From positions 1 through 64,000 of the forward strand of contig NZ_JAAXKY010000005.1 of the NCBI RefSeq assembly GCF_012911925.1: a DNA stretch of 64,000 nt, given 5' to 3'. The stretch is from Pseudonocardia xinjiangensis (GTDB taxonomy: Bacteria; Actinomycetota; Actinomycetes; Mycobacteriales; Pseudonocardiaceae). Below are positions 1 to 9,793 of the stretch, one piece after another. The notes under the pieces were generated by a model. It was given only the letters and a program-made list of their open reading frames with translations, made no database searches and was not told the DNA's origin. The position numbers were made by a program, and so were the translations under genes. The stretch's first letter is position 1; each line of letters begins with the position of its first letter.

Positions 1-53
1 CATTTAGGCTGGACTCGCGGGCAGCTACCGCAACCACCCAGCGGGGCGCGGGG

Positions 54-407
54 TCAGTCCGGGAGTTCTGCGATCCTCATGCCTCGTTCGTCGTCCGTGC
101 GGCGGGCTTCCGTGCTGCCCAGGCGGATGCCGGTGTGGCGGGTGGGGGGTGGGTCCCATCGGTACGGGTCCGCGGCCTGCCGCGCGTACGCCTCGCCCAG
201 CTCCGCGGCGGCCCTGGCCTCGCGGCCGAGCTCGTGGCCCAGATGCGCGGTGCGCTCCACCCACTCCTGACCGCGGGCGTCCGGCCAGTCCTGGGTGATC
301 TCCTCCGACAGCCGACCCACCTGCCGCCCGATCTCGGCGAGTGCGTCGGCGAGCCCGGTCCACCACCGCCCAGCACCGGACAGGGCATCGGCATCGGCAC
401 GTGTCAT
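54..407 (-). CDS. Hypothetical helical protein, type VII secretion neighbourhood
   Basis: A protein of 117 residues that I do not recognise as a named family. It has two Trp-containing helical stretches (WWTGLADALAE near residue 15 and W-P-D near 43) and an Ala/Glu-rich helix around residues 50-75, then a polar tail. This loosely recalls WXG100-type helical hairpins. Its ATG overlaps the stop of the upstream EspC-like gene in an ATGA, so the two are translationally coupled. Its position beyond glmM matches where M. tuberculosis carries Rv3439c, but that protein is much longer, so orthology is not claimed. Confidence 0.6.
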   Translation of the reverse strand: MTRADADALSGAGRWWTGLADALAEIGRQVGRLSEEITQDWPDARGQEWVERTAHLGHELGREARAAAELGEAYARQAADPYRWDPPPTRHTGIRLGSTEARRTDDERGMRIAELPD

Positions 408-700
408 GCGTGCTCCTCGCCGGAGAGTCCGTCCTGGATCCGGCGCAGGATGCCGGCGACGGCGTCGTCGGCGCTCGTCGCGGCCGAGGCGGCATCGGCG
501 AGTGCGGCACTGAGCTCGGCCAGCTCGCGGACCGCGACGAGCACGGCCGCACCCAACCGCTCGTGCTCAGCCGTCAGAGCCCGGCCGCCCACGGGGCCGG
601 GCCCGAACCGGAGCGCCGCCCGGAGATCCTCGGAGAGGCCCGCTGCGGTGACCGCGTGGGAGCGGAGCTGATCGGGGTGCAGACGCAGCTCGGACGACAT
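404..700 (-). CDS. EspC-like type VII secretion target protein
   Basis: A protein of 98 residues. The N-terminus (MSSELRLHPDQLRSHA) has the 'L-x-V/L-x-P-x-x-L' opening seen in EspC/DUF2580-type ESX-associated proteins, followed by two long Ala-rich helices with no signal peptide or membrane segment. Such proteins are usually co-secreted by, or chaperone substrates of, type VII systems. Linkage to glmM parallels Rv3440c next to Rv3441c in M. tuberculosis, and a full ESX-4 locus begins 3 kb away. It is coupled to the downstream 117-residue gene by a four-base overlap. Family assignment is by pattern and context. Confidence 0.65.
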   Translation of the reverse strand: MSSELRLHPDQLRSHAVTAAGLSEDLRAALRFGPGPVGGRALTAEHERLGAAVLVAVRELAELSAALADAASAATSADDAVAGILRRIQDGLSGEEHA

Positions 701-749
701 GGCCTGATGGTGCAGTACGGAGGCGGTGGAGCGAGGCGGAACGGGCGAT

Positions 750-2087
750 TCAGCTCGCCGCGGCGACGACCTCGGCCAGCCGCAGCGCCACGTTGTCCGC
801 CTGCTCGGAGGTGGGCGCCTCGACCATCACCCGCACCAGCTGCTCGGTGCCGGACGGGCGCAGGAGCACGCGACCGGTGGCGCCGAGCTCCGCCTCAGCG
901 GCCTCGACGGCCTCCCGCACAGCGGCTGATCCGGCGACCGCCGCCTTGTCGGCCACCTGCACATTGCGGAGCACCTGAGGCAGCGGCGTGATCACGGACG
1001 CCAGCCCGGCGAGAGACGAGCCGGTGGCCGCCATCCGCGCCATCAGCCGCAGTGCGGTGAGCAGGCCGTCGCCGGTGGTGGAGTGCTGCGGGAGCACGAC
1101 GTGGCCCGACTGCTCGCCGCCGAGGCTGAACCCGCCCGTCCGCAGCTCCTCGAGCACGTACCGGTCGCCGACCTGGGTGGTGAGCACCGCGATACCGGCT
1201 TCCTGCATGGCCAGATGCAGGCCCAGGTTGCTCATCACCGTGGCGACCAGGGTCTCGTGGGCGAGTTCGCCTGCCTCCAGCATGGCGAGGGCGAGCACCG
1301 CCATGATCTGGTCGCCGTCGACCGCCGCGCCGGTGGCGTCGACGGCCAGGCAACGGTCGGCGTCGCCGTCATGGGCGATGCCGAGATCGGCACCGTGCTC
1401 CCGGACGGCCTTCTGGAGCGGCCCGAGATGGGTGGACCCCACCCCGTCGTTGATGTTGAGCCCGTCGGGGTCGGCGTGCATCGCGATGACGTCGGCACCG
1501 GCCCTGCGATACGCCTCCGGGGCGACGGCGGACGCGGCCCCGTGCGCACAGTCGACCACGACCCGCAGCCCGGCGAGCGACCCCGGAGTGGCCGCGACCA
1601 GGTGGTCGCGGTAGCGCTCGGCGGCATCGACCAGGTCGTGGACCCGGCCGATGCGCGTGCCCGTCGGCCGCTCGTGGCGGATGTCGAGGCCCTCCTCGAT
1701 CGCACTCTCGAGCACGTCGGGGAGCTTGTGGCCGCCCGCCGCGAAGAGCTTGATGCCGTTGTCCGGCATCGGATTGTGCGATGCGGAGATCATCACGCCG
1801 AAGTCGGCACCGAGCGACCCGACCAGGTAGGCGACCGCCGGGGTGGGCAGCACTCCTACCCGCACCGCGTCGGCCCCGGCCGATGTCAGACCGGCGACCA
1901 CCGCGGCCTCGAGCATCTCCCCGCTCGCCCGCGGGTCCCGCCCGACGACGGCCACCGGACGGTGGGACCGGTCGCGTGCCGCGAGCACGCGAGCGGCGGA
2001 CGCGGAAAGGGCTACGGCGAGCTCCGGAGTGAGGAGCTCGCCGTTGGCCAGTCCGCGAACGCCGTCGGTGCCGAACAGACGTCGCAC
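750..2087 (-). CDS. glmM: Phosphoglucosamine mutase GlmM
   Basis: Converts glucosamine-6-phosphate to glucosamine-1-phosphate on the way to UDP-GlcNAc for cell wall synthesis. The protein opens with [14 protein letters not shown], the family's N-terminal signature. The phosphoserine loop ISASHNP puts the catalytic Ser near residue 103, as expected, and the metal loop HDGDADR and the C-terminal phosphate loop [12 protein letters not shown] are present. About 445 residues is the family's normal length. I chose the GTG at 2087 because the frame opens with only a TTG at 2126 that adds 13 non-conserved residues; neither start has a strong ribosome-binding site. It follows rpsI closely and is probably transcribed with rplM-rpsI, the order seen in mycobacteria. 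Confidence 0.95.
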   Translation of the reverse strand: MRRLFGTDGVRGLANGELLTPELAVALSASAARVLAARDRSHRPVAVVGRDPRASGEMLEAAVVAGLTSAGADAVRVGVLPTPAVAYLVGSLGADFGVMISASHNPMPDNGIKLFAAGGHKLPDVLESAIEEGLDIRHERPTGTRIGRVHDLVDAAERYRDHLVAATPGSLAGLRVVVDCAHGAASAVAPEAYRRAGADVIAMHADPDGLNINDGVGSTHLGPLQKAVREHGADLGIAHDGDADRCLAVDATGAAVDGDQIMAVLALAMLEAGELAHETLVATVMSNLGLHLAMQEAGIAVLTTQVGDRYVLEELRTGGFSLGGEQSGHVVLPQHSTTGDGLLTALRLMARMAATGSSLAGLASVITPLPQVLRNVQVADKAAVAGSAAVREAVEAAEAELGATGRVLLRPSGTEQLVRVMVEAPTSEQADNVALRLAEVVAAAS

Positions 2088-2128
2088 TGCGACCGAACGT
2101 GCACGGTCGCCAGCAGGCAGATCCAAGA

Positions 2129-2748
<620 letters not shown>

Positions 2749-2752
<4 letters not shown>

Positions 2753-3192
2753 TGAGCGACCTGGGTGATCTCGAACGCGGCCGGCTGCTGCGCGGCGTGC
2801 GGGTGGTCGGGCCCGGCGTACACCTTGAGCTTCTTGCTCATCGCCCGGCCGAGGCGGTTCTTCGGCAGCATGCCCTTGATCGCCTTCTCGACGAGACGGT
2901 CGGGGTGCTTCTCGATCATCTCGCCGACCGAGCGCTGCTTGAGACCGCCCGGGAAGCCGCTGTGGCGGTAGACGAACTTGTCCGTCCGCTTGTTGCCCGA
3001 GACGGCGATCTTCTCCGCGTTGACGATGATGACGAAGTCACCGGTGTCCATGTGCGGGGCGTACGTCGGCTTGTGCTTGCCACGCAGGAGCGTGGCTGCG
3101 TGCGTGGCGAGGCGGCCGAGCACCACGTCCGTGGCATCGATCACGTGCCAGGCGCGGGTGATCTCGCCGGGCTTGGGGCTATACGTGGGCAC
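2749..3192 (-). CDS. rplM: 50S ribosomal protein L13
   Basis: L13, an early-assembling 23S rRNA-binding protein. The core [16 protein letters not shown], followed by the [17 protein letters not shown] segment, is typical, and the length (147 residues) is normal. The frame is open 47 codons further upstream but without conservation. The GTG at 3192 has a GAGGTAGG site 3-4 bases ahead and gives the standard N-terminus ([10 protein letters not shown]). It is the first gene of rplM-rpsI-glmM, with a leader of about 150 bases after a promoter at 3345-3374. Confidence 0.96.
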
Positions 3193-3344
3193 GGACCTAC
3201 CTCGTCGCTGTCTTGTGCTCGTCGAGAAACTCGGGAGCTGCCTTCGGTGCGCGGGTGCGGGAGCAAGGCGCCGGGCCCGCGGACGGACCATGCGGGCCGC
3301 CGTCAAGCGACCGCGGGTCTTCACCCACCGCACGTCGAAGAACG

Positions 3345-3374
3345 AGGGTACCCGCCGGTCCGAAGCAGGGTCAA
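3345..3374 (-). promoter_or_regulatory. Predicted SigA-type promoter of rplM-rpsI
   Basis: On the minus strand a TTGACC -35 hexamer (3374-3369) and a TACCCT -10 hexamer (3350-3345) are separated by 18 bases. The flanks, GTTTTGACC and GGCGGGTACCCT, are shared almost exactly with the promoter predicted for rpsL at 49422-49451. The -10 lies about 150 bases before the rplM start, leaving an untranslated leader with no recognised riboregulator. Confidence 0.65.
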
Positions 3375-3421
3375 AACGCCCCCTCCAACCGCCGGGTAGC
3401 TCGCTCCCGCAGCCGCGGTGA

Positions 3422-3709
3422 CTACCGCCAGCGGGCCGCGTTGGCCCGCTCGACCTGCTGGTAGCTGTCGTTGGCTGTGCCCAGCGCCACCCCGATCTGG
3501 GCCAGTACCGAAGCCAGGTCGGCGGCGGCCGTGTCCCACTTGCGTTGCGTGGCCTGGTACTCCGTGGCCGCCTGCCCCTCCCAGGTGGCGACCATGGGCG
3601 CCAGGAACCGCTTGAGCTCCTCGAGCTGGCCGGAGATGCGGCCAGCGGTGGCTCCGACGTCCGCCCGCGCCGCCTCCAGCGCCCCGAACGTGACCTTGAT
3701 CTCAGACAT
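3422..3709 (-). CDS. esxT: WXG100 protein, ESX-4 type (EsxT position)
   Basis: A 95-residue member of the WXG100/ESAT-6 family, secreted as a helix-turn-helix dimer by type VII systems. The turn motif W-E-G sits mid-protein ([11 protein letters not shown]), and a second conserved aromatic stretch, [12 protein letters not shown], follows. The ATG at 3709 has a GGGGAG site. It sits 10 bases downstream of a second WXG100 gene, as esxU-esxT do in the M. tuberculosis ESX-4 locus (Rv3445c-Rv3444c). The classic C-terminal YxxxD/E secretion signal is not obvious; the partner may supply it. The symbol is given by locus order. Confidence 0.85.
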   Translation of the reverse strand: MSEIKVTFGALEAARADVGATAGRISGQLEELKRFLAPMVATWEGQAATEYQATQRKWDTAAADLASVLAQIGVALGTANDSYQQVERANAARWR

Positions 3710-3719
3710 GGCTCCCCTT

Positions 3720-4031
3720 TCAGCCGAGCGCCGCGCGGATCGCGGACAGCTCGCCGGAGTGCTGCTCCTCCTGCGCGCGGTAGCTCGCGCCCGTGCCCTC
3801 GATCGCCTCGCCGATGGTGCGCAAGGCCTCACTCAGAGCCCGGGCGTCGGTGTCCCACCGGGCCATCAACGCGGTGAACGCCGTGGCCGCCTCTCCCCGC
3901 CACGCCCCGGCCAGCGGGGCGAGCCTGCTGCGCAACGTGGCCAGGTCGGCCTGCACGGTGTCGTTCACCGTGAACACGTGCCGCCCGGCCCGCTGCATCT
4001 CCTCGACGGTGGTACCGAACCCGTCGGCCAT
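3720..4031 (-). CDS. esxU: WXG100 protein, ESX-4 type (EsxU position)
   Basis: A 103-residue WXG100 protein with the motif W-R-G ([11 protein letters not shown]) between two helices, and [14 protein letters not shown] in the second. The ATG at 4031 is preceded at nine bases by AGGGG; a GTG three codons earlier would lie on top of that site. It is the probable heterodimer partner of the protein at 3422-3709 and a substrate of the adjacent EccC. The C-terminal [12 protein letters not shown] region could hold a YxxxE-type export signal (Y, then Glu four residues on). That is inference from the general signal. Confidence 0.85.
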   Translation of the reverse strand: MADGFGTTVEEMQRAGRHVFTVNDTVQADLATLRSRLAPLAGAWRGEAATAFTALMARWDTDARALSEALRTIGEAIEGTGASYRAQEEQHSGELSAIRAALG

Positions 4032-4178
4032 GCCGATCACCCCTGTCCCGTGCCTGGTCTGCTTGTCCGGACACCGTCGCAGGGAGCGCGCCCGCGTGGG
4101 GCCGAACCGGCGGGATCGTGTGCGGGTGCGAACGCGGGGGCCGGTGGACGGCCCAGGGGCCGGGACGGGCCGCCGGGC

Positions 4179-5645
4179 TCAGGCTCGTCGCACCGAGGCG
4201 ACGACCACGTCGCACGCAGCCCGCACCGCGCTGCTGCCGGCTGCCGTGTGCCGGCAGCCGACGCTGAGCTGCGCATCCCCGTCGAGGAGCACGAACCAGT
4301 CGACGACGGTCCGGCCGTCCGCCCCGCGCTGGCGGTAGGTCGCCACCTCGCGCCCGGCGAGCGTGGTGGTCGTGTAGTCCCGCAACGCGGACCCGGCCGC
4401 CGCCGCCGACTCGAACTCGGCGCGCAGCTCGGCCCGGGCCCGCTCGGGCTCGGCGCCGGTGTCGTAGCCGAGCGGGCTCCGCTCGACCGCGATCAGATCG
4501 CTGCCCTCCGGCGCCCCGGCCGGGGTGAGCAGGGTGCGGCGCCGCTCCGGCAACCCGCCGGTGTGCTCCCACCCCGCTGGGACGTCGAGCCGGTAGCCGT
4601 ACTGCACGAGCACGCCGGCAGGCACCACGGCGGCCGGCGGTCGCGAGGGCAGGAGCACGCCGGCGCCGAGGAGACCCGCGACGAGCACGGCGGCCGCAGC
4701 GGCCGAGGAGACGATCCGCAGCAGGCTGCGGGTCCGGACGGGCGGCGGCGGCAGCCTGCGCGCGACCAGGGCCGCACTGCGCTCCGGGCCGCTGCCGGGA
4801 GCCGCGAACGGAGCCGCGGCCGTCGACTCGCGGTGCGGAGTCCGCCCGGCATCGGGCACCCGCACCGACCACGGGTGACCGCCGGCGTCGGGCAGCACCA
4901 ACGCCCCCAGCACCGCGGCGACGTCCGGCCGCGGGGCCACGGCGACTCCCGCGGCGCCGGCGATCCCGGCCTCGTCCACGAGCTCCGCGAGCAGCGGGGT
5001 GCGGGCCACCCCACCGACGAGCAGCACCGGGGCGGGTCCGGCCTCCAGCAGCACCTCGCGCAACGCCTCGACCGCGACGGCGAGCTGTCGCGCCAGCAGC
5101 GGGCGGACCTCGCTCGCCCTCACCGGTACCGGCTCAGGTGCGCCCGCCTGCACCGACGGCAGCAGCGAGAGCGCCTCACGTACGCGCCGGGCCTCGGCAA
5201 CGGCCGCGGGGTCGTCCGACGACAGCCCCAGCAGCTCCGCCAGCACCGCGTCCAGCGCGGCGCCGGCCACCGCACGGGACCGGACGGCGAGCACGTTGCC
5301 CGAGGCGTCCAGCCGGGTGGCCTCCGCGGCCCCGTGCCCGACGTCGAGCACGGCCACGTCCCCGCACCCGGCTGCGGCGACCGGCACCGGGACCGCACGG
5401 ACCCGGCAGGCGAGACCGGCGCACCGGCCCACCCAGGACGCCGTACGCGGCGCGGGCCAGCCCGGCGGATGGACCAGCACCAGCTCCTCCGGCCCGGGAG
5501 CGAACTCCGCCAGCAGCGACGCCACCGTGACGCCGCGAGCCGGTTTCCGGGCCACCAGCCACGGCTCACCGTCGGCACCCGCCGCTGCCACCCGCGCCGT
5601 GGCCGCCCCCAGCTGGACGGCGACCCGGACCGGCGTGCCGCTCAC
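4179..5645 (-). CDS. Type VII secretion-associated protein (Rv3446c-like)
   Basis: A protein of 488 residues in the position of Rv3446c. The N-terminal 250 residues resemble an actin/Hsp70-like fold (VAVQLGAATARVAAAG opening, VAVLDVGHGAAEAT phosphate-like loop, LLVGGVARTPLLAELV late in the domain). A proline-rich linker follows, then one membrane segment near residues 310-335 (SAAAAAVLVAGLLGAGVLL), then an extracytoplasmic domain of about 150 residues. The GTG at 5645 has an excellent GGGGAGG site; the longer reading frame upstream is not conserved. It lies 43 bases after eccC. The exact role in ESX-4 is not established. Confidence 0.85.
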   Translation of the reverse strand: MSGTPVRVAVQLGAATARVAAAGADGEPWLVARKPARGVTVASLLAEFAPGPEELVLVHPPGWPAPRTASWVGRCAGLACRVRAVPVPVAAAGCGDVAVLDVGHGAAEATRLDASGNVLAVRSRAVAGAALDAVLAELLGLSSDDPAAVAEARRVREALSLLPSVQAGAPEPVPVRASEVRPLLARQLAVAVEALREVLLEAGPAPVLLVGGVARTPLLAELVDEAGIAGAAGVAVAPRPDVAAVLGALVLPDAGGHPWSVRVPDAGRTPHRESTAAAPFAAPGSGPERSAALVARRLPPPPVRTRSLLRIVSSAAAAAVLVAGLLGAGVLLPSRPPAAVVPAGVLVQYGYRLDVPAGWEHTGGLPERRRTLLTPAGAPEGSDLIAVERSPLGYDTGAEPERARAELRAEFESAAAAGSALRDYTTTTLAGREVATYRQRGADGRTVVDWFVLLDGDAQLSVGCRHTAAGSSAVRAACDVVVASVRRA

Positions 5646-5688
5646 CGTCCTCCCCTGCTGTGTCGCCCGCGGCGGGGGCGCGGGCCGC

Positions 5689-8600
5689 TCACGGGTCGTC
5701 CTCGACGTCCGGCGGCAGCCAGGCGAGCTGGATGCGGCGGGCGCCACGACGCCGGTCGACGAGCGTGGCTCGTCCCGGCGGCAGGGACGCCGGCTTGACC
5801 GACTCGACCAGCGCACCCTCGTCGGGGCTGCCGTTCATCACCAGCCCCGGCACGGCCAGCTCACGCAGCCGCCCGAGCAGCGGGTCGAACAGCGCTCGGC
5901 CGGCGCCGCCGCAGCGCCGGGCCACGACCAGGTGCAGGCCCACGTCCTTGGCCTGGGCGAGGAACTCCACCAGCGGCACGAGCGGGTGCTGCGCGCCCCC
6001 GCCGGGCGCGACGAGGTCGTAGTCGTCGACGAGCACGTACACCTCGGGGCCGGTCCACCAGCTGCGTTCGCGCAGGGCCCGCGGCGTCACGTCGGGGCCG
6101 GGGAGCCGCCTGCGCAGCGATGCCGCCACCTCGCGGGCCGCCTCGGCGGTGGCGTCGGCCGTGCTGGCGTAACCGATCAGATGGGTGTCCGGGACGACGC
6201 CCAGCAGCGTGCGGCGATGGTCGACGACCACGAGCCGGGCGGCCTCGGGGCCGTGCCGGTCGGTGATCCCGCGCGCGACGAGCCGCAGCAGGTTGGTCTT
6301 GCCGCTCTCCGCGTCGGCGAAGCACATCAGGTGCGGGTCCGCGGCGAGGTCGAGCTCCACGCGGCCGAGCCGTTCCTCGTCGACGCCGATCGGGACTCCG
6401 GTGGACCCGGGACCGGCCGGCGGCAGCCGGTGGAGGTCGATGCGCTCGGGCAGGAGCCGCACCGGGGGGAGGCCGGCACCGGGCCAGGCTTGCGCGATCA
6501 CCCCCACCAGCGCGGCCTGGTCGGTGGCGCCGGTGCTCAGCCGGGGAGCCGCGACGACGGCCGGGGCGCCGTCGGGCGCGAGCCCGTGGCCGGGCCGGGC
6601 CGGCACCTCGGCGGCCCGGCGGCGGTCCACCTCGGACTCGGCGGGCTCCCCCAGCCGCAGCTCGATGCGGCCGCCGAGCAGGTCCTTGAGCGCCGGACGC
6701 AGCTCGCTCCACCGACCGGCCGAGATCGCCAGGTGCAGCCCGTAGGACAGGCCCTGAGCGGCCAGCGGCAGCAGGCGCGCGTCCAGGTCGTCGAAGTCGC
6801 CGCGCAGCGTCAGGTACCCGTCGACGACGAGCAGCAGGTCGGTGCTCGGTTCACCGGGGTGCGCGCCTGCCGCCCGGCGGGCCCGGAACTCCTCGACCGA
6901 GGCGATCCCGGCCTCGCGGAAGAGCCGTTCACGCCGGGCGAGCACGGCGGTGAGCTCGGCGACGGTGCGCCGGACGAGATCGACCTCCTGGCGCCCGGCG
7001 ACGGTGCCGACGTGCGGCAGCCCGGCCAGGGACCCGAGCGCCCCGCCACCGAAGTCGAGAACGTGCACGCCGAGCTCGTCCGGGGTGTGGGTGAGGGCGA
7101 GGCCCAGCACAGCGGTGGCCAGCGCGGTGGACTTGCCCGCCCGCGGACCGCCCACCACGGCCAGATGCCCGGAACCGCCGGCCAGGTCGATCACGAGAGG
7201 GTCGCGCCGCTGCTGGTAGGGCCGGTCGATCAGGCCCACGGGCACCTGGAGCACGCCCGTCCGGGCCGCCGGCGGACCCTGGCCGGGCCCGGCGTCGACC
7301 GGGCCGAGCACCTCGTCGAGCGGTGGTGGGGCGTCCAGGGGCGGCAGCCAGACGCGGTGCGCCGGCGGGCCCTGACCCGCCATCGCGGCGATCACGGTGT
7401 CGAGGACGGTGGGGCCGTCCACGCCGTCGGTCTCGGTGGCGGTGACCGGCTCCACCGGCGTGACCTCGGGTACGGGGCCGACCCGGAACGGGTACGCGCG
7501 GGGCCGGCCGGCCGCGGGCCCGGACCGCGGCGCCGCTGGGGTGCCGGGGCCCGACACGTAGGCGGCGCGGAACCGCACGAGCTCGTCGGTGCCCGTCGCG
7601 AGGAAGGCCGAGCCGGGCGCGGACGGCAGCTGGTGGGCGTCGGGCACGCCGAGCACCGCACGGGACTCCGAGGCGGAGAACGTGCGCAGCGCGATCCGGT
7701 AGGACAGGTGCGACTCCAGCCCGCGCAGCCGCCCTTCCTCGAGGCGCTGCGAGGCGAGCAGCAGGTGGATCCCGAGCGAGCGCCCGAGCCGTCCGATGGT
7801 GACGAGCAGCTCGATCAGCTCGGGTCGTTGGGCGAGCAGCTCGGAGAACTCGTCGACCACGACGAACAGCGCGGGCAGCGGCGGCAGCTCGGCTCCGCCC
7901 CGGCGGGCTGCGGCGTAGTCGGCGACGCCCACCAGGTTGCCGGCGGCGCGCAGCAGCTCCTGACGGCGGGTGACCTCACCGGCCAGCGTGTCGGCCATCC
8001 GGTCCACCAGCGTCAGCTCGTCGGCGAGATTGGTGATCACGGCCGAGACGTGCGGCAGCCCGGCCAGCCCCAGGAACGTGGCGCCGCCCTTGAAGTCGAC
8101 CAGCACGAGGTTGAGCTCCGCGGGCGAGTGCGTGGCCGCGAGACCCAGCACGAGGGTGCGCAGCAGCTCGCTCTTGCCCGACCCGGTGGCGCCCACGCAG
8201 AGCCCGTGCGGTCCGCTCCCACCCTGCGCGGACTCCTTGAGGTCGAGCACGACCGGGCCACCGCGCTCGTCGACGCCGATCGGGACGCGCAGCCTGTCGG
8301 TCTCGGCGCGGATCCAGCGGGCACGCAGCGCGGCGATCCCGGCCGGGCCCGGTTCCAGCCCGAGCAGCGCGGGCAACCCCGGCGCCCGGCGCGGGGCCGC
8401 ATCACCGCCCGGCGCGGCGCCGCCGGACCGGTAACGGGCCAGCCGTCGCGCGAGTGCTCTGGCCTCGGCCACGCCGAGCCCGTCGGGGTGCCCGATCGGG
8501 GCCGCCTGCTCGTCGTCGGGAGCGAGGTCGGTGGGCCGCCGGTCGGTGGAGCCGACGCGGTGCAGCCCGTGCGCACCCACCAGCAGCCGCACGACCGACG

Positions 8601-9642
8601 GACCCGGTCGCCGTCCCGGCGGCGCGCCCACGCGCAGCACCGTGACCCCGGCGACGCCCGCCCACGGCCCCGGCCCCTCGGCCACCTCGTCGACGACGAC
8701 GAGCAGGTGCGGCTCACCGGTGCCGGGGCCCGCCGGCCTGCCCGCCAGCTCGGCCACCCACCAGCGGCGGACGTCGTCGGCGTCGCCGGAGACCATCCGC
8801 AGCGGGCCGATGGCGTCGCGCCTGCGGGGGTGGGCGACGTGCGGGAGCCACTTGACCCACTCCCATTCGGTGGCGAGCGTGGGCGGCGCGACGACGGCGA
8901 GCAGCGCGTCGGCCGGGCTGTGCCAGAGCGCGTACTGGGCCACGAGAGCGCGGGCGAGAGCGCGGGCGGGCCCGAGCCCTTCCGCGGGATCGGCCGGTTC
9001 GAGCCACACCGTGGAGCTCGCCCGCAGCGACAGGGCCACCGGCAGGTCGGGCACGACGGCGTGGCCCAGCAGGAACCGGCGCAGCGCGAGCGCCGTGACC
9101 GGTTCCAGGCCCTCGACGGGCCCGGTCTGCGGCGCCACCAGCCGGGTGGCCAGCCGCTGCGCGCCCCGCCCGATGCGCAGCTGCCCGAAGTCCGGGTCGG
9201 CCGGCCTGCGTTCCCAGAGCCGGCCCGCCGCGAGCACCGCCGGCCACGCCGCCGGGTGCGGGTGCAGCGACTCCAGCACGGCACGCTGCTCGGCCGCGAT
9301 GCCGCGGACCCGGCCGCGCAGCAGCGACAGGTAGCGCAGGTAGTCGCGGCGGTCCTCGTCGAGGCTCGCCGAGCGGTTGCCGCCCCCACGGCCGGCGCCG
9401 GTCATCATCATGGCGAGCGTCGAGATCGCGAACATGCCTCCGAAGAGCCAGGAGGTGGGGTTGCGCGGGCCGAGCACGGCGATGAAGCCGACGGAACCGA
9501 GCAGCATGACGACAGGGAGCAGCCGGGCCAGCATCCCCGCGGGAACGATCCGCTCCGGCTCGGGGGGAGGCTCGAGCGTGAGCTCCCCACCGGGCATCCG
9601 CGGCGGCACCCGCCGTGGCCGGACGACTCCGACAGTTCCCAT
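5689..9642 (-). CDS. eccC4: ESX-4 type VII secretion ATPase EccC
   Basis: The motor of the secretion system, 1,317 residues. After a short cytoplasmic N-terminus come two membrane segments (residues about 38-80), then three FtsK/SpoIIIE-type ATPase domains. Their P-loops are GATGSGKSE near residue 485, GGPRAGKST near 835 and ADAESGKTN near 1,112. Walker B motifs include LVLVDFKGG and VLVDDYDLV. The three domains are in a single polypeptide, as in EccC of ESX-4. The ATG at 9642 follows GGGGAGGGG by six bases; a GTG two codons earlier is too close to that site. It is divergent from eccD and leads the run to Rv3446c-like, esxU and esxT. Confidence 0.95.
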   Translation of the reverse strand: MGTVGVVRPRRVPPRMPGGELTLEPPPEPERIVPAGMLARLLPVVMLLGSVGFIAVLGPRNPTSWLFGGMFAISTLAMMMTGAGRGGGNRSASLDEDRRDYLRYLSLLRGRVRGIAAEQRAVLESLHPHPAAWPAVLAAGRLWERRPADPDFGQLRIGRGAQRLATRLVAPQTGPVEGLEPVTALALRRFLLGHAVVPDLPVALSLRASSTVWLEPADPAEGLGPARALARALVAQYALWHSPADALLAVVAPPTLATEWEWVKWLPHVAHPRRRDAIGPLRMVSGDADDVRRWWVAELAGRPAGPGTGEPHLLVVVDEVAEGPGPWAGVAGVTVLRVGAPPGRRPGPSVVRLLVGAHGLHRVGSTDRRPTDLAPDDEQAAPIGHPDGLGVAEARALARRLARYRSGGAAPGGDAAPRRAPGLPALLGLEPGPAGIAALRARWIRAETDRLRVPIGVDERGGPVVLDLKESAQGGSGPHGLCVGATGSGKSELLRTLVLGLAATHSPAELNLVLVDFKGGATFLGLAGLPHVSAVITNLADELTLVDRMADTLAGEVTRRQELLRAAGNLVGVADYAAARRGGAELPPLPALFVVVDEFSELLAQRPELIELLVTIGRLGRSLGIHLLLASQRLEEGRLRGLESHLSYRIALRTFSASESRAVLGVPDAHQLPSAPGSAFLATGTDELVRFRAAYVSGPGTPAAPRSGPAAGRPRAYPFRVGPVPEVTPVEPVTATETDGVDGPTVLDTVIAAMAGQGPPAHRVWLPPLDAPPPLDEVLGPVDAGPGQGPPAARTGVLQVPVGLIDRPYQQRRDPLVIDLAGGSGHLAVVGGPRAGKSTALATAVLGLALTHTPDELGVHVLDFGGGALGSLAGLPHVGTVAGRQEVDLVRRTVAELTAVLARRERLFREAGIASVEEFRARRAAGAHPGEPSTDLLLVVDGYLTLRGDFDDLDARLLPLAAQGLSYGLHLAISAGRWSELRPALKDLLGGRIELRLGEPAESEVDRRRAAEVPARPGHGLAPDGAPAVVAAPRLSTGATDQAALVGVIAQAWPGAGLPPVRLLPERIDLHRLPPAGPGSTGVPIGVDEERLGRVELDLAADPHLMCFADAESGKTNLLRLVARGITDRHGPEAARLVVVDHRRTLLGVVPDTHLIGYASTADATAEAAREVAASLRRRLPGPDVTPRALRERSWWTGPEVYVLVDDYDLVAPGGGAQHPLVPLVEFLAQAKDVGLHLVVARRCGGAGRALFDPLLGRLRELAVPGLVMNGSPDEGALVESVKPASLPPGRATLVDRRRGARRIQLAWLPPDVEDDP

Positions 9643-9793
9643 CGGCACCCCTCCCCGCCGGTCAACCGGCCCCGAACGAGTTCTGCCGAACGGGCCCGCC
9701 CACGGCCCCGGCGCTGCGATGCTAGGCAGCCGACGGGGTCCGCCGGGGCCGTTCCGGAGAAGTCGTCCTGTCGCTCGCGGAGGGAGACACCAC